64,000 nucleotides of DNA from Ancylostoma caninum (lineage: Eukaryota > Nematoda > Chromadorea > Rhabditida > Ancylostomatidae): contig JBAJFG010000484.1 of assembly GCA_037903475.1 (NCBI GenBank), positions 930,001 through 994,000 of the forward strand. The letters run 5' to 3'. The translations under genes were made by a program, and so were the position numbers. Each line of letters starts with the position of its first letter. Within the stretch, counting starts at the first letter, position 1. Positions 47,969 through 59,143 of this stretch are shown one piece after another. The notes under the pieces are model-generated. The model was not told the DNA's origin. It searched no databases and saw only the letters and a list, made by a program, of their open reading frames with translations.

Positions 47969-50900
47969 ATGGCACAGTGTGACGACTCGACGCAACCGCC
48001 GTCAAGTTGGAATCGGGACCCTCTAAGGGAGCAACTAGCCCACCTGGCCACTCACACCCCAATTCAGGTACGGATTTTTCGTGCCCATTTCGTGCCATTT
48101 GCAGATCCACACCACCCTAATATACTGGGTTTTTTGGCGGTAAAAAAACGCAGAACGGCTGATAACGCGGGCTGGCCTATTTAATAAAGCATTTTGCTGT
48201 TTAATAACTCGCTGGTTACATAATCAAATAACACTTTGAATGGGGAGGGGGCAGGGCGTGGGGGGTGCTCTACTACTGTAGGTGGTTGTTTTCGTTTTCG
48301 GAGTCCCGTGGCTATGCACTTTTTTCAGATACACCACATACATGCACACATACACTATTCGGAGTTTGAACATTTGCATTTTTCGATTAGTCGGGTTTCG
48401 TGGATCTTTCTGGATCTAGTTAACTTTTACAAATTAGTTCTTTCCGTTTCATTTCGAAGTTCTAGGTCTATACGGTATGGTGCCGCTTATTTAGTTAGCT
48501 TCTCTTCCAGGAATGATGCTGCTTGCAAGTACTTACGTACGTCTAGTGTCTGTGCATCTGCACCCTCGCGTCTTATATCTACGTCTATCCAGAGTCCTCC
48601 TCAGAATACACACACGCACACACACATGCACAGACACACGCTTCCGCTCTGCGGCTGTACTCTTAGTGCATTTTTTGGGGACTTTGCGATGAAAACAGGC
48701 CGTGTGTGTATGCCTCCAGTTTTTATCACGGATTGCACTTTTTTGCCGGCTGAATAGCATAAAACAGAGGGTGTACTTTTGGTTATTGCGTTCCGCGAAC
48801 GAGCGCAAACGCCCGCCACACATTTTTTCCCTCTCACCAACCCCCCCCCCCCTCCACCCCACCATCTGCGGACCGCAACAACCAAGAAAAACGTTGTGCG
48901 CGGCCCTTATTCTGACTCATCGTTCGGCACATTCTTCATGATGAAATTGCGTATTGCCTCACATCATCTTTCACTTTCATGACTTCCTTGACTTCCGTGG
49001 AAGCGTCTCTGAAACCTGCTAACCTGCTACCGTATGATTTTTTAGGTGCCTCGACCACAGGAAGGCGTGCCGGCCGCGTTTCACGCCATGCAACAAGGCG
49101 CTTGGCGAATTCCGTTCGCCGGTTTCACTCCCTCTCAACCTCAACCTCTATTTCGGTACGATACAACCTCTACTTCGGATCATCCCACGTGACTCTGCAC
49201 TTACGCCCTCCAACCAGTTTTTTGTCTTCCGTTCAGATCCACTTGGCAACAACCATCGACCGGAGAGTGGTCAGCGAATAATAATAAGATAAACGAGTGG
49301 AAAAAATGGAGTTCACTAGAAGCTCCGTCAGCTGAGCTAGCACGACCTCGACCTCAACTGCTCTCTCCTCATTTTGGCTCACCGGTGCTACCTGGAGGAC
49401 AGGCTGCTCTGCCTGCAGCACGTCCTGCTGAGGTGACCAAGGACGAACAGCCATGTGAGCCTATGGATCAGCATGATATTCATACCCTGAAGGAGGTGAG
49501 GCTATTACAAAAGAAAAAGAAATTTAAATCTTCCTCAGTTACCCTTGAAAATAACATCCGAGGCATCTCAGGAAGAGCGAAAGTCCGCGGAACATCACTC
49601 AGCTTCCTATGATGCTTCGGCCACACCATCCCTTAGTGGCGATGACGACGAACGCCGTTTAGACGTAGAAGGTGGAGAAGATCATCAATCAGAAGACGTC
49701 GAAGTCGAAGACCGCAAAACGCCGTCCAAACTTCGTATGCAAACCAGTACTGACTATGGTAAGTGCTCACTACTGCAGTACTATGAAATTTCGGAGTCTG
49801 ACGTATGCTAAAATCTTCTGCGGAACACGGCACTTCAGTGCTTTTAAGACATTTTCCCACTATGCACGAGATTATCGCTGTAAGCTGTGTACATTCATGG
49901 ACATTACTGGGATTTTGACTGAGTAAGATAAATCTCCTGAATTTATCTGGCTTATATCACATCATTTTGTGAAATTTCGAGCCTATGATCCTATTTTGCA
50001 TATGTTGACACCATCGCCTTAGTTCTTATTCGCTCGAAAAGGCGATAAGGTGACGAGTATGCGTTGTTGCAGTACTACTCGGAAAACATCGTTGTTTTTC
50101 AATTCAGAGACTGACGAAGGACATCCGGATGACAACGATGACAACCAAGTCAGCACAACGACGGCACACAAGGAAGACGAAGCCTCGTGAGTTCTAATGC
50201 ACTTTCACTACCCGCTTTTTCATGCACTTGCGGTCTTTCTGGAAAAACGCGACGAAAACAACTCGATACGCTCGTGCACAATGTAAAAAGTGTTCTATTT
50301 TTTGCAGACACCTGCTGCTGAACTTTTCACAGCAGTCGTTCACCTCAGCCAGCGACCAGACGCGGATTCAGTGCCTGCCGTCGCCCACGGAAAGTGGGAA
50401 AGCCAGCGATCCGAACGTGCCGACGACCACGACGCATTCGACGACTCCGACGATCAGCAGTGCGTTTTCGGGTGCAACGGAACAGCATGCGGCCGTCGTC
50501 GTGTCGACTCCGGACAACAACCGTGGGTCGCACTCTTCGTCTCGTCATTAGCAGTTCCAGGCCTCGTTTGCACTCTGTTTTTGACGGATGCATTTTCAGC
50601 GTCCTTCTGCCGTCCTCCCGGATTAGGTCCTGCAGCGTTTTGCACTCCCACCACTGGCCAGAGCGCTGCCCTTGTTTGTCCGATTTGTGGATTTTCATGT
50701 AACTCAAAATTTCACTACAACAGTCACATGAATACGCACGGCGATCATCAATGCAGCATGTGCGATTACACCAGTCGCACTGAAGGGAGGTGAGGATACT
50801 AGTAATTTCGCTCAAAGTGAGCAGTATGTAAATACTCACCATTAAGGCTGAAGAAACACATGCGTGAATCGCACACAGTAGAGGAACAGCTCGCAGTAGG

Positions 50901-53577
50901 CCTTGAAATCAAGCCGGCCACCCCAGTACCTTCCGGAGCCACATCGGTTGTCACGTCAACTCCCCAGTGCTCGTCTCTGGCTGACACAGCCAGCTTATCC
51001 ACGACGATGGCGTCGCTGGTAGACGTGGCCAACATGGCTGCAGCAGCTGTAGCTGTAAAGCAGGAGGTAAGTAATGCCGTCGACCACCATGAAGGGCACA
51101 CTCCAGCATCAGATGTCAATTTTCAGTGTCAGAACTCCCTCGCCACAGCCCTGTCAATGGATAGTTTGGTGAGCACAAGTGGATTCCTGAGCACCATTGC
51201 TTCGACCGGATTGCCGTCGGCTCTGGATCAGATCCGTGCTTTTGCGGAGAATTCTGCACTCCTTCCGGATTCTGGAACCACACTTGCGAACGCACTGGGT
51301 GTTATGTCACAGGAGGTGTCCGACGGAATAAATAGGACTCCTGAAAAGGTAAGTAACCCACTTTTCCCACGCACGACGTGCATAACCCTCTCCGCTTTTT
51401 AGCTGAACAACTCGGAACCACGTCGTAACAGCAACGGGAAGATGAAGCAGTACAAATGCAAGCAGTGCCCACACATTTCATTCTCTAAGGACGATCAGTG
51501 GGCACATGCTCGCACTCACATCCCAGTTGACAAACAAATGAACTGCCCCACGTGCAACTTCGTGACCGAGTATAAACACCACTTGGTGAGTTTGCCCTCA
51601 AATTTTGGGAAAAAATGACATCTCTCGTCTAGCAGCTGGATGGGAGACTTTGTCGATGTTTTCGTAGATGCACTTATAGGCTTTATTTGTGTGTTAGATA
51701 CGGTTATGCGCTATTGTTGTAGGACTGCACAGTGAAGTACAACATCCGAAAATGAAAGAATGAATCCCTTTTATTTTTATCGGATAATCGATAGTACTTA
51801 CCGGCCAGTAACAGCGCTCTTTTCAGGAGTACCACATCCGAAATCACATCGGAAGCAAGCCGTTCCAATGCAAGAAATGCAGCTACACATGTGTGAACAA
51901 GTCGATGTTGAACTCGCATATGAAAAGCCACACGAACGTCTACCAGTTCAGATGCATGGATTGCACCTATGCCACGAAGTATTGCCATAGCCTTAAGGTA
52001 TTTCAGGACTAATTAGTTGTTGTTCATCCAGAAAAAGTGGAGATATTTATTGATTACTCGCTGCAGCTCCATCTGAAGAAGTACGATCATCGTCGCGTTC
52101 CCGATGGCATGGATATCGGCGATACGTCACCGACCCAGGTGAAGCCGGAGTCCCTGACCCCGTACCCGAACTTTGGGCTTAAGCTGGACGCTCCATCGCC
52201 GGCAACCACCCTGGCTCAGACCCTCGGATTAGCTCCCATTGTCACCAGCCAGAGCCTGAACTATGCCAGTCAGATGCTCCTTAGACAGCATCAGGTAGCA
52301 TTTCACTGCATTCCCCTTCCCGGATTATAATCCACAATGATTTGTTTAGATGGAGCAGATGAGTTCCTTGATCAACGGCCTGCCAACGCTCCCACAGCCT
52401 CTCAAGTGCGCTGTTTGCGACTTCCAGACGAGCTCTCAGGAAGAGCTGATGCGGCATAATGTGAACCACTTCCTTAGTCAGCCAACTCAAAGCCCTATTG
52501 TCAGCCTGTACCAAGCATTGCCACAGGTAAAAAAAGCTTCCTGCTCTCATTGTCGCTATCCTGGCACACCTTATCTGTATCCAGAATTTGCAACTTCCAT
52601 TTAGATGAGTTCCTTCGCGCCACCACTTGAAGGCATTGCTGATAAGCCTGTCAGTGTTGACACTCATGAGGAGCGTGACAGTGGTCATGTGGGTGACGAC
52701 GAGATGGAGGGCAGTACTGGCAGCACGGGCAGTCCTCATTGCAGTTCCAAGGGTAGGTGGAGATGAATTCATGATCCGGAAGTAGTGTTTATCCAGTATT
52801 TCTAGGCTCTGGAGACGAAACTGAACAACCCGGTAGGAAGATTAAGGCCTTCAAGCTGGACCAGATTAGCCAACGCCTTCAGGGGAAGAGTCCGACAGGA
52901 AGTGAGGACAGTGATGAAAAGGAGGGAGAAGAGGTTGGTTATCAGAAATAATGAAGGAATTGCGGGATAGGATTATAAAAACAACTCGGAGGGGGAGACT
53001 AGAGCTAAAAAGTTCGGAAAAGCTCCGGATTTTCTCACTCTCTGCAGTGAAATTTTGGTCTTCTGATCCCTTGGGGCAATTCTCAGGGATATTCACAAAA
53101 TTTGACTCGAAACTGTGACAGATCTCATAGCTTTCATTTTTAGCAACATGAAAAGGCTCCTGACTCGCCAGCCCCCGATCCACCAACTTCCACCTCTTCC
53201 ATCTCAGTCGTGAGATCGGTCGCTCAGCCCTTCGCCCCCCTATCCTCGGATGGCAATTTGAACATCTTCCAACAAGCTTACCTCGCCCAGCTGAATGTCC
53301 TTACTGCCAGGAGAGAAGAGGCTGCCTGGAGGTTCCAATGCCAGCATTGCCGCATGGCTTTCCAGGTGGGTAATCCTAGAGTAGCTCTACTGCTGCAATA
53401 TTGGAAGTTCACGAATCATTCGACCCTAAATTCTGCTATTTTCAGGATCAGGCTCTCTACAATATCCACATGGGCTACCACGGCTACGAACATGTGTTCA
53501 AGTGTAATCGGTGTGGGCATATAGCCCCCGATTCGCTAAACTTCAATCTGCATCTACTGCAGGCGTCTCATGAATAG
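47969..53577 (+). CDS. hbl-1: Hunchback-like C2H2 zinc-finger transcription factor HBL-1
   Basis: Seventeen phase-consistent exons give about 1011 residues: 47969-48067, 49046-49188, 49237-49495, 49539-49758, 50108-50186, 50308-50522, 50600-50789, 50847-51066, 51127-51348, 51403-51585, 51827-51997, 52067-52294, 52350-52526, 52605-52752, 52806-52933, 53144-53365, 53446-53577. Nine C2H2 fingers are visible. A pair near residues 365-410 includes [20 protein letters not shown]. Four tandem fingers near 560-680 include [21 protein letters not shown] single finger lies near 755-780 ([17 protein letters not shown]). The C-terminal pair ([20 protein letters not shown]) is the Ikaros/Hunchback-type dimerisation end. 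In C. elegans this nuclear factor controls larval developmental timing and is repressed by let-7-family microRNAs. The donors of exons 2 and 6 have alternatives (49155, 50544-50545); the N-terminal exons rest on phase and composition. Confidence 0.92.
48068..49045 (+). other. First intron of hbl-1
   Basis: About 1 kb, holding an ATTTGCAT octamer (48372), a CA-rich simple repeat (about 48606-48640), its antisense low-complexity frames and a C-rich tract (about 48840-48855). No exon supported. Confidence 0.55.
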
Positions 53578-53789
53578 ACTAGACAGGCAGACGTTGTTCG
53601 TCTGACATCATCTGAGAGATCGTCATGTGGGGCGCCACGAAAATCACGCGTTCTTGCTCCGTCACGCTGGTTCCTTCATTTCTCCACACAGCAACGTCGT
53701 CATTTTTTTTTCTCTTCTCATTCCTCACCTTCGTCGCGCTAGTAATAAGTAACTGTTACTGGACTGAACCGCATCGGTTCTATACCATA

Positions 53790-53797
53790 TGTATATA
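53790..53797 (+). promoter_or_regulatory. Pumilio/PUF element in the hbl-1 3' UTR
   Basis: TGTATATA matches the PUF consensus UGUANAUA exactly. Confidence 0.6.
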
Positions 53798-54059
53798 GTA
53801 CGTGTTAACACTGTTTTTACAATCGTCAACACACCTCATTCCCCCTCCCCTTACCGTTCGTATGTTGTTGTAGTGTTCCCCCCGCCCGTACCCGCAGTTG
53901 TTGTCTGTTGTCTGTTCGGTCGCTAGATTCGCTACCACCCGACACGGGCTTTGCGCAAATTTTGCCATACCACAAGTAAGCACGATATATGCGCTGAGGT
54001 GTCTCGTTCTCTTCTTCCTTTTACTTGTTTCCTCATCGAGTTACACGTTCCTCGATTAT

Positions 54060-54066
54060 TCAGGGA
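54060..54066 (+). promoter_or_regulatory. Possible lin-4/miR-125 site
   Basis: TCAGGGA pairs with lin-4 seed positions 2-7 with A opposite position 1, a weaker match than the site at 54451. Confidence 0.4.
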
Positions 54067-54390
54067 TTCGCGGGCTGCTAACTGGCTCATCACACAATCA
54101 CATATTTTCATGGATCTTCCTCTATTAACCCTGGCTAGTTGAGCTGATCGTGGCGCTTTCTAAACACTAATTTTATTCCATTTTCGCAGGCACATCCTTT
54201 AAAAACCATTTCAAAATTCCAATTCCTTAAATCTTCGCCACGATAAGTTCATAAATTCGGTCTAGTTGCTTGTTAGCTGTCTGCTAGCGATTATTTAGTA
54301 ATATTTTTTACTTGTTAATACATTACTTTACTCGTATGTCTCTTCGCCATTTGTCATACAGTCCGAGAGTACTTGTCTAGTTCGCCCTCC

Positions 54391-54397
54391 CTACCTC
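54391..54397 (+). promoter_or_regulatory. let-7 family seed match
   Basis: CTACCTC is a perfect match to let-7 positions 2-8, 0.8 kb after the hbl-1 stop codon. Confidence 0.65.
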
Positions 54398-54450
54398 CTT
54401 CAAACTCATTCTGTTTTATCCACATGCGTGTGCGTCTGTACGGTTACATA

Positions 54451-54457
54451 CTCAGGG
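54451..54457 (+). promoter_or_regulatory. lin-4/miR-125 seed match
   Basis: CTCAGGG matches lin-4 positions 2-8 and lies 60 nt from the let-7 seed match. Confidence 0.6.
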
Positions 54458-54612
54458 TTGTATCGTCGGAGCCGAATTCAGACCATTTCTCCTCATGCCA
54501 AACTCCTCATCACATAGTGTGTTTTCTTGTCCACAATTTGTCCTTTGTCGCCACTAATATTTGTTCTGAAACAAATCGATTGAAGTAGTAGAATTCCAAG
54601 TCTTGTAAGTCT

Positions 54613-54620
54613 TGTATATA
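54613..54620 (+). promoter_or_regulatory. Second Pumilio/PUF element
   Basis: A second exact TGTATATA in the same 3' UTR, about 160 nt after the lin-4 seed match. Confidence 0.6.
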
Positions 54621-54827
54621 CATCTATCATACCTGTTTTAATCGCATTGTAATTAAAACCGAGTACCAAAGTCGTTCAAACGTTGAATTGAGTCCGATTC
54701 AAGAGAATTCCGTCGATGCTCTCATATTCTATACATATATAATATTTATTTTTCTTTTGTTCACAAACCGTCGTGTCTGTCGCCCGATTCGTACACATCG
54801 TCGATACACCTCATCCGAACCTATCCA

Positions 54828-54833
54828 TACCTC
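54828..54833 (+). promoter_or_regulatory. Partial let-7 seed match
   Basis: TACCTC is a six-base match to let-7 positions 2-7; weak on its own. Confidence 0.35.
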
Positions 54834-54919
54834 GACTGTAACACAAGTATCTCGTCACAACACAATTTCGTTCCGTTCGTCTGTTCGGTTTCTGTTGTTT
54901 TTAATGCATGCCTCTCCTA

Positions 54920-54925
54920 AATAAA
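54920..54925 (+). terminator. Poly(A) signal of hbl-1
   Basis: AATAAA followed by a GT-rich and then T-rich stretch; the most 3' consensus signal before the sequence becomes featureless. Confidence 0.65.
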
Positions 54926-54945
54926 CGTGTTTAAGGTCAACTGTT

Positions 54946-57914
54946 TTTCTTCTTTTACTAAGTAGCATCTTCAACACATAAAAAGTACGTTCGAAGGATG
55001 TTAGTCGTACTTGTAATCAGAATTGAAAAGCGCACGTTCTCATTTGCAGTTATGTTCACGAACTTCCATAGAATTGAAAGGTCAATAGGCTAATGAAAGC
55101 CTAATTTTGCTTCCTGTTTGGTTGCTTCTGTCAAAACAGCTACATTGAATGGGAGCTATTCGAGATAGAGGTAATGAGAAACGTTGTGTGAGTCAATACA
55201 GTCAAATACTGCGGCATTTTTACTCTACAGTATGGAAAAGTGCAGTGTAAAGGAAAACGTTGGGAGAAACAATATATGGAAGTGAGATTCAGACAAACTA
55301 TAATATCTACACTCTTCAATATCAGGCATTCTGTACGGAATCAGTTCTCTATCAGGTTGTTCGGTAAGTTTCTGGATTGCGTCCAGAGAAAAGCGTTAAA
55401 AAAACAATAACAAAGTATTTGCCATCGGACTTTGGGGTAGACTCTCTTCAGCCACCTATCTGAAAGCAGCTCAGTGCCACGGGCTCGGGGCAATCCTTTA
55501 AATTTGCAACCACTCCGGATTTTCCGAACAGAGGAAGAGGTAAGTTTTTAGAGTGATACAAGTGGTTGGCGAGAAGAAATAGAAAAGTAAGTTGAATATA
55601 TAAGGGTAAGCTAAATGTTGATTCATTCCGAAAAAAAAAAAACAAATTCTACATACCGTATATCACGAGCAACCAAGAACGGTTTGTAACGATCCTTGTT
55701 TCATGGATTGCTGTTTTATGTACTCCTCGCTAATCTATGATCAAATCATCGCTACTAGCCGAATATTTTATGATGTCTGCTCGGCAGAGCTTCCACCTAT
55801 TCAGTTCGAAATTTGTTCTAGCACTGCTATGCAATGCATTAATGACCATTCTGATAAAGATAAGGGGTAGATGATTCATAAATTCTAGAGGTGAGCGAAG
55901 CAAAATAATTACTGCACAAGGGAACTTCGAGCTTAGTTGAGGGCAGATCAGATATGAGACGCTACTCCGAACTTTACCAACGCTCAAAATAGCCATCATC
56001 AATAAAAAGTCTGGAAAAGAAACAGAAAATCTGTGGAAAAAGTCATCATCAAGCAAGAGAAAAGTGAGCAAGAGAAAATCCTGACCTCGTGGCATTGCCT
56101 CCTGCTAACAAAGTGAAGAAAGACGAAGGACCTGGCTTGTAATAATTAAGTTATTAATGTAATAGAAAGGTTTTGTGATAAAAATTATATAAAATCCATG
56201 AAGGGATGTTGCCCGTTTGCCTGTTTCATTCCCTTACCATTTACGGCTAAATAGGTATAAAAAATAGGTCCTTCCGGGAGAAAATTAGAAGATAAGCTTT
56301 GAGATCTTCTCTGCTACAGTGTTTCTTACCATACTTATTATTTATTTTCATCTATATTTAACCTAATTTCTCAAAATGAACTGAACGTCCTCTACAGAAA
56401 AAGAATTTAAGAGTGTCTGCGAAACGTCTGCTAATGGTTACTATCATTTTTTGTGGTAGACCACCTAATGAAGTAAACAAATAAGTTAATAAATTTGGCC
56501 TCCATTTCATGTCAACCAGTGTTCCTTCTCTATTGATGTTTGGTTTCAATAGATCGTGAGCCATGTAAGAACTATTTGCAAAAAGTAAAATCGTCATGAG
56601 ACCCAAACAAAATGAGTAATGCTGCCTGTACAGGCTTATTGCACCGATCAAAACGGTTAATTTCTTTGTTCATAAAATTTTTCTCCGGAAATATGCCAAA
56701 CAAAATGTCATCATCGTGTCGTTTTTATGCTCGAAAATGTGATAAGAAACCATGACGAAGCAGATAACAAGCACAGCGGGAATTCTTTCAAAAACATCAA
56801 CGCGACCTCACAACGTGGGAGAGAGCCTGAAAATTCTGGAACATGAATCAGAGCAAAAATGAGTTTATTAGCAAGTATTACATAGTGAATAGGATGCAAT
56901 TTTCGTGGAATCGCTGACGTGTGCTAGCTCTAAATCTACGGAATCAAGTTTCCTACCGTAAAAATCTTCCAGAAAAATCTGGTCGCTGGCTGATATGGAA
57001 AAGTGCAAAGGATTTAATCACATAGTTCTATCTAGATATGTGTTTCTGCTATAGTGTGATGGACTGATAATTGTCTGGACACCATCGTCACCATAATCTC
57101 AGAGTACTACTGAGAACAGCCAGAGACATGACGTGCAATTCCTGAATTCACAGACGAAGGATCTTAACGAGAACTAGTTTCTGTCCTACTTTTTTAAGGC
57201 CATGTAGTAGTTCGTGGCTTTGCTCTCCATGAATTAGAACTGTCATTTATTAATCATAGGCGTCCAGGATTCCTCCAAAGTAATACACAGCCGAGCAAAC
57301 CCCACAGGGACCCTTTATCGCTTGAGGAATTCCCAGTTACGTGCCAGGAAGATGGAGCTCTTCCAGTGGTCGTGGACAAGCAGAACATTCATGTAATTGC
57401 TCTACTAGCTCTGGAAAATCCTCAAGCACATCCTTGGAAAGGTCACTGGGGATCAAAAGGAATAAAAATACCTAAAACATAGCGCTGGAATTGAATGGAT
57501 TTAGTGTGCTCACGGATTGTATAATTTTCCTCATCAAAGATAGTAATTAATTCGGAATCAGCTTTTTAGAATGGAAAAAATCGAATATTTCCGTTTCGTT
57601 CTGCGATATTCTAAGGATTTCCATGTCATTTTCCGGATCCAGGACATTCACCTCAAACGGTGCCCCCATCCCAGAATTAATACGTTATTCATGTATTAAG
57701 TATTGTTACTCTGATGACGTCAATTTTTCGCTACGTGTTCTATTCAAAAACATTTCATTGACAACACTACTGTAGCGAACTTTCTTCTATTGTCCGCAAC
57801 TCGTCCGAGGAACGCACTTTTTTCAAATTATTTTCAATTTTGTTAGGATTTCCATTTCATACATGAAAACACCAAGAGCCAAACACATTACGGGGGGTGC
57901 ATGCATCCGAAAAT
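54946..57914. other. Intergenic, nothing recognised
   Basis: AT-rich with scattered short minus-strand open frames (for example 55730-56095 and 56358-56651, hydrophobic but without a known signature). Confidence 0.45.
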
Positions 57915-58242
57915 TCACGAGTATTCCCAGTTGCAGCTCTGGAACGCCTCGAATTCTTTTTGCAATAGCGCGATGGTGAAAGGGACGTCGGCCGTAATTT
58001 TTTCTCTGAAATGAAAGCGGAAGAGCTTGCTATCCTCGTATGGCCGCACTGCACTTTTTGTTGTTTACGAAAGGGCATTCTAGTGCCGAAGAAGTAACGC
58101 TAAAGCCTGCCTGCACTCACCAAATGAGCTATCAATGGTCAACGCGTTTTTTCCCTCCCTCCTTGCGGAGTGTGGAAATTTAGATTCTGTCGACGAAGCA
58201 CTACGGGAATCGAAAACATTTCTAACGCATGGGAAGTATGTA
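57915..58242 (-). CDS. Candidate two-exon gene fragment, unknown product
   Basis: A minus-strand exon 58242-58121 ends in phase 1 at a good GTGAGT donor (LTIDSSF). An exon at 58048-57915 begins in the matching phase after a TGCAG acceptor and reads RPYEDSKLFRFHFREKITAD, then VPFTIALLQKEFEAFQSCNW to a TGA stop. Third positions look coding. No start codon lies in the upstream frame, so a 5' exon would be missing. No family recognised; a chance phase match is possible. Confidence 0.3.
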
Positions 58243-58588
58243 CTATACGAATGACACAGGGAGAAATGAATAGGTATTGATCGTGAGGTGATGAAACATT
58301 CGCTTAAATAGATTTTGTTGGATAGGGCATCGACGTTGGAACAGTGCCAAAACGGCTACATACAGTTACCTAAAAATAGTGATTCTTCCATGATAAATGT
58401 CTACTCTTGAGATGGATTAATGCGAATCCAAGGAAAGTACATATGCAAATTGGCAGTCAGAATCCACACAAAAATAAATGTGGAAAACTCAAGTGGAGAG
58501 GAGGGGAAATGGACGAGATTCAGACCCCAGAAGGTTTAGTATCAAGAGAGAGGGAGCGGAAGGTGGGAATGGTACGAAATTTCATCTA
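58243..58588. other. Intergenic, nothing recognised
   Basis: Short AT-rich spacer between the orphan exon candidate and the mariner-like element. It contains one POU octamer in inverse orientation (ATGCAAAT near 58442). Confidence 0.45.
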
Positions 58589-59141
58589 TTGGTTTGGGCA
58601 AAAAGTTCGTGCGGATTTTTTTTTTCAACTCAATTTTTTGCGGACGGAGATTTTATCTATTTCCGATAGCCTATCATAGGTCATTTTGTAGCTCTTGCTA
58701 TGCTATTTACGAATATTGTAACCAATTTTCCCCATTCCCGCTACTTCTCATTTTTCTATCTCATCAAATGTGACCCTGCAATTCGACAGGAGCGTACATT
58801 TCTGACACCTCTAACTGTACCACCAGAAATGTGGCATAAATGCGGCTCAAACTGGTGGGGATGTTAAGATTGTCTAAATGGAAGCCACTACTGTTGAAGG
58901 GACAGCGCAGAAGTGTATGTCTACTTTAGTGAGGTCGATTTTGGGATGGAGGATACATCTTGTGCTGTACTCACAGTTCGTAGAGTTATGGGACGCTTTT
59001 TCTCAAGAAATTGCCCTAGGTGTGAAGAAGAAGTAGTGTGGATATTAACCTTCAGAAAAACTTAAGTACAACTAGTTCACTTCGTGAAAATACACTGAAT
59101 GCTCGAAAAAAAAAAACCGTACAACTTATTGTCCAACCTAA
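58589..59141 (+). mobile_element. Short mariner-like element (internally deleted)
   Basis: 553 bp bounded by TA on both sides (58587-58588 and 59142-59143). The left end TTGGTTTGGGCAAAAAGTTC, then GTGCGG, and the right end, read inversely as TTAGGTTGGACAATAAGTTG, then TACGG, form imperfect inverted repeats of mariner type (about 27 bp). The interior is too short for a full transposase and no intact frame remains. Confidence 0.65.
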
Positions 59142-59143
59142 TA

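Larger units (their letters stand above)
53578..54945 (+). promoter_or_regulatory. hbl-1 3' UTR with microRNA and Pumilio-type sites
   Basis: About 1.36 kb from the stop codon to a poly(A) signal (AATAAA, 54920-54925), with no competing coding potential. It carries full or partial seed matches for let-7 (54391, 54828) and lin-4 (54060, 54451) and two PUF elements (53790, 54613). C. elegans hbl-1 has a similarly long 3' UTR regulated by let-7 family members, lin-4 and PUF-9, so the architecture appears conserved. Confidence 0.75.

Noticed and set aside
48533..48885. Overlapping open frames over the CA-rich repeat
   Set aside because: Low-complexity translation inside the first hbl-1 intron.
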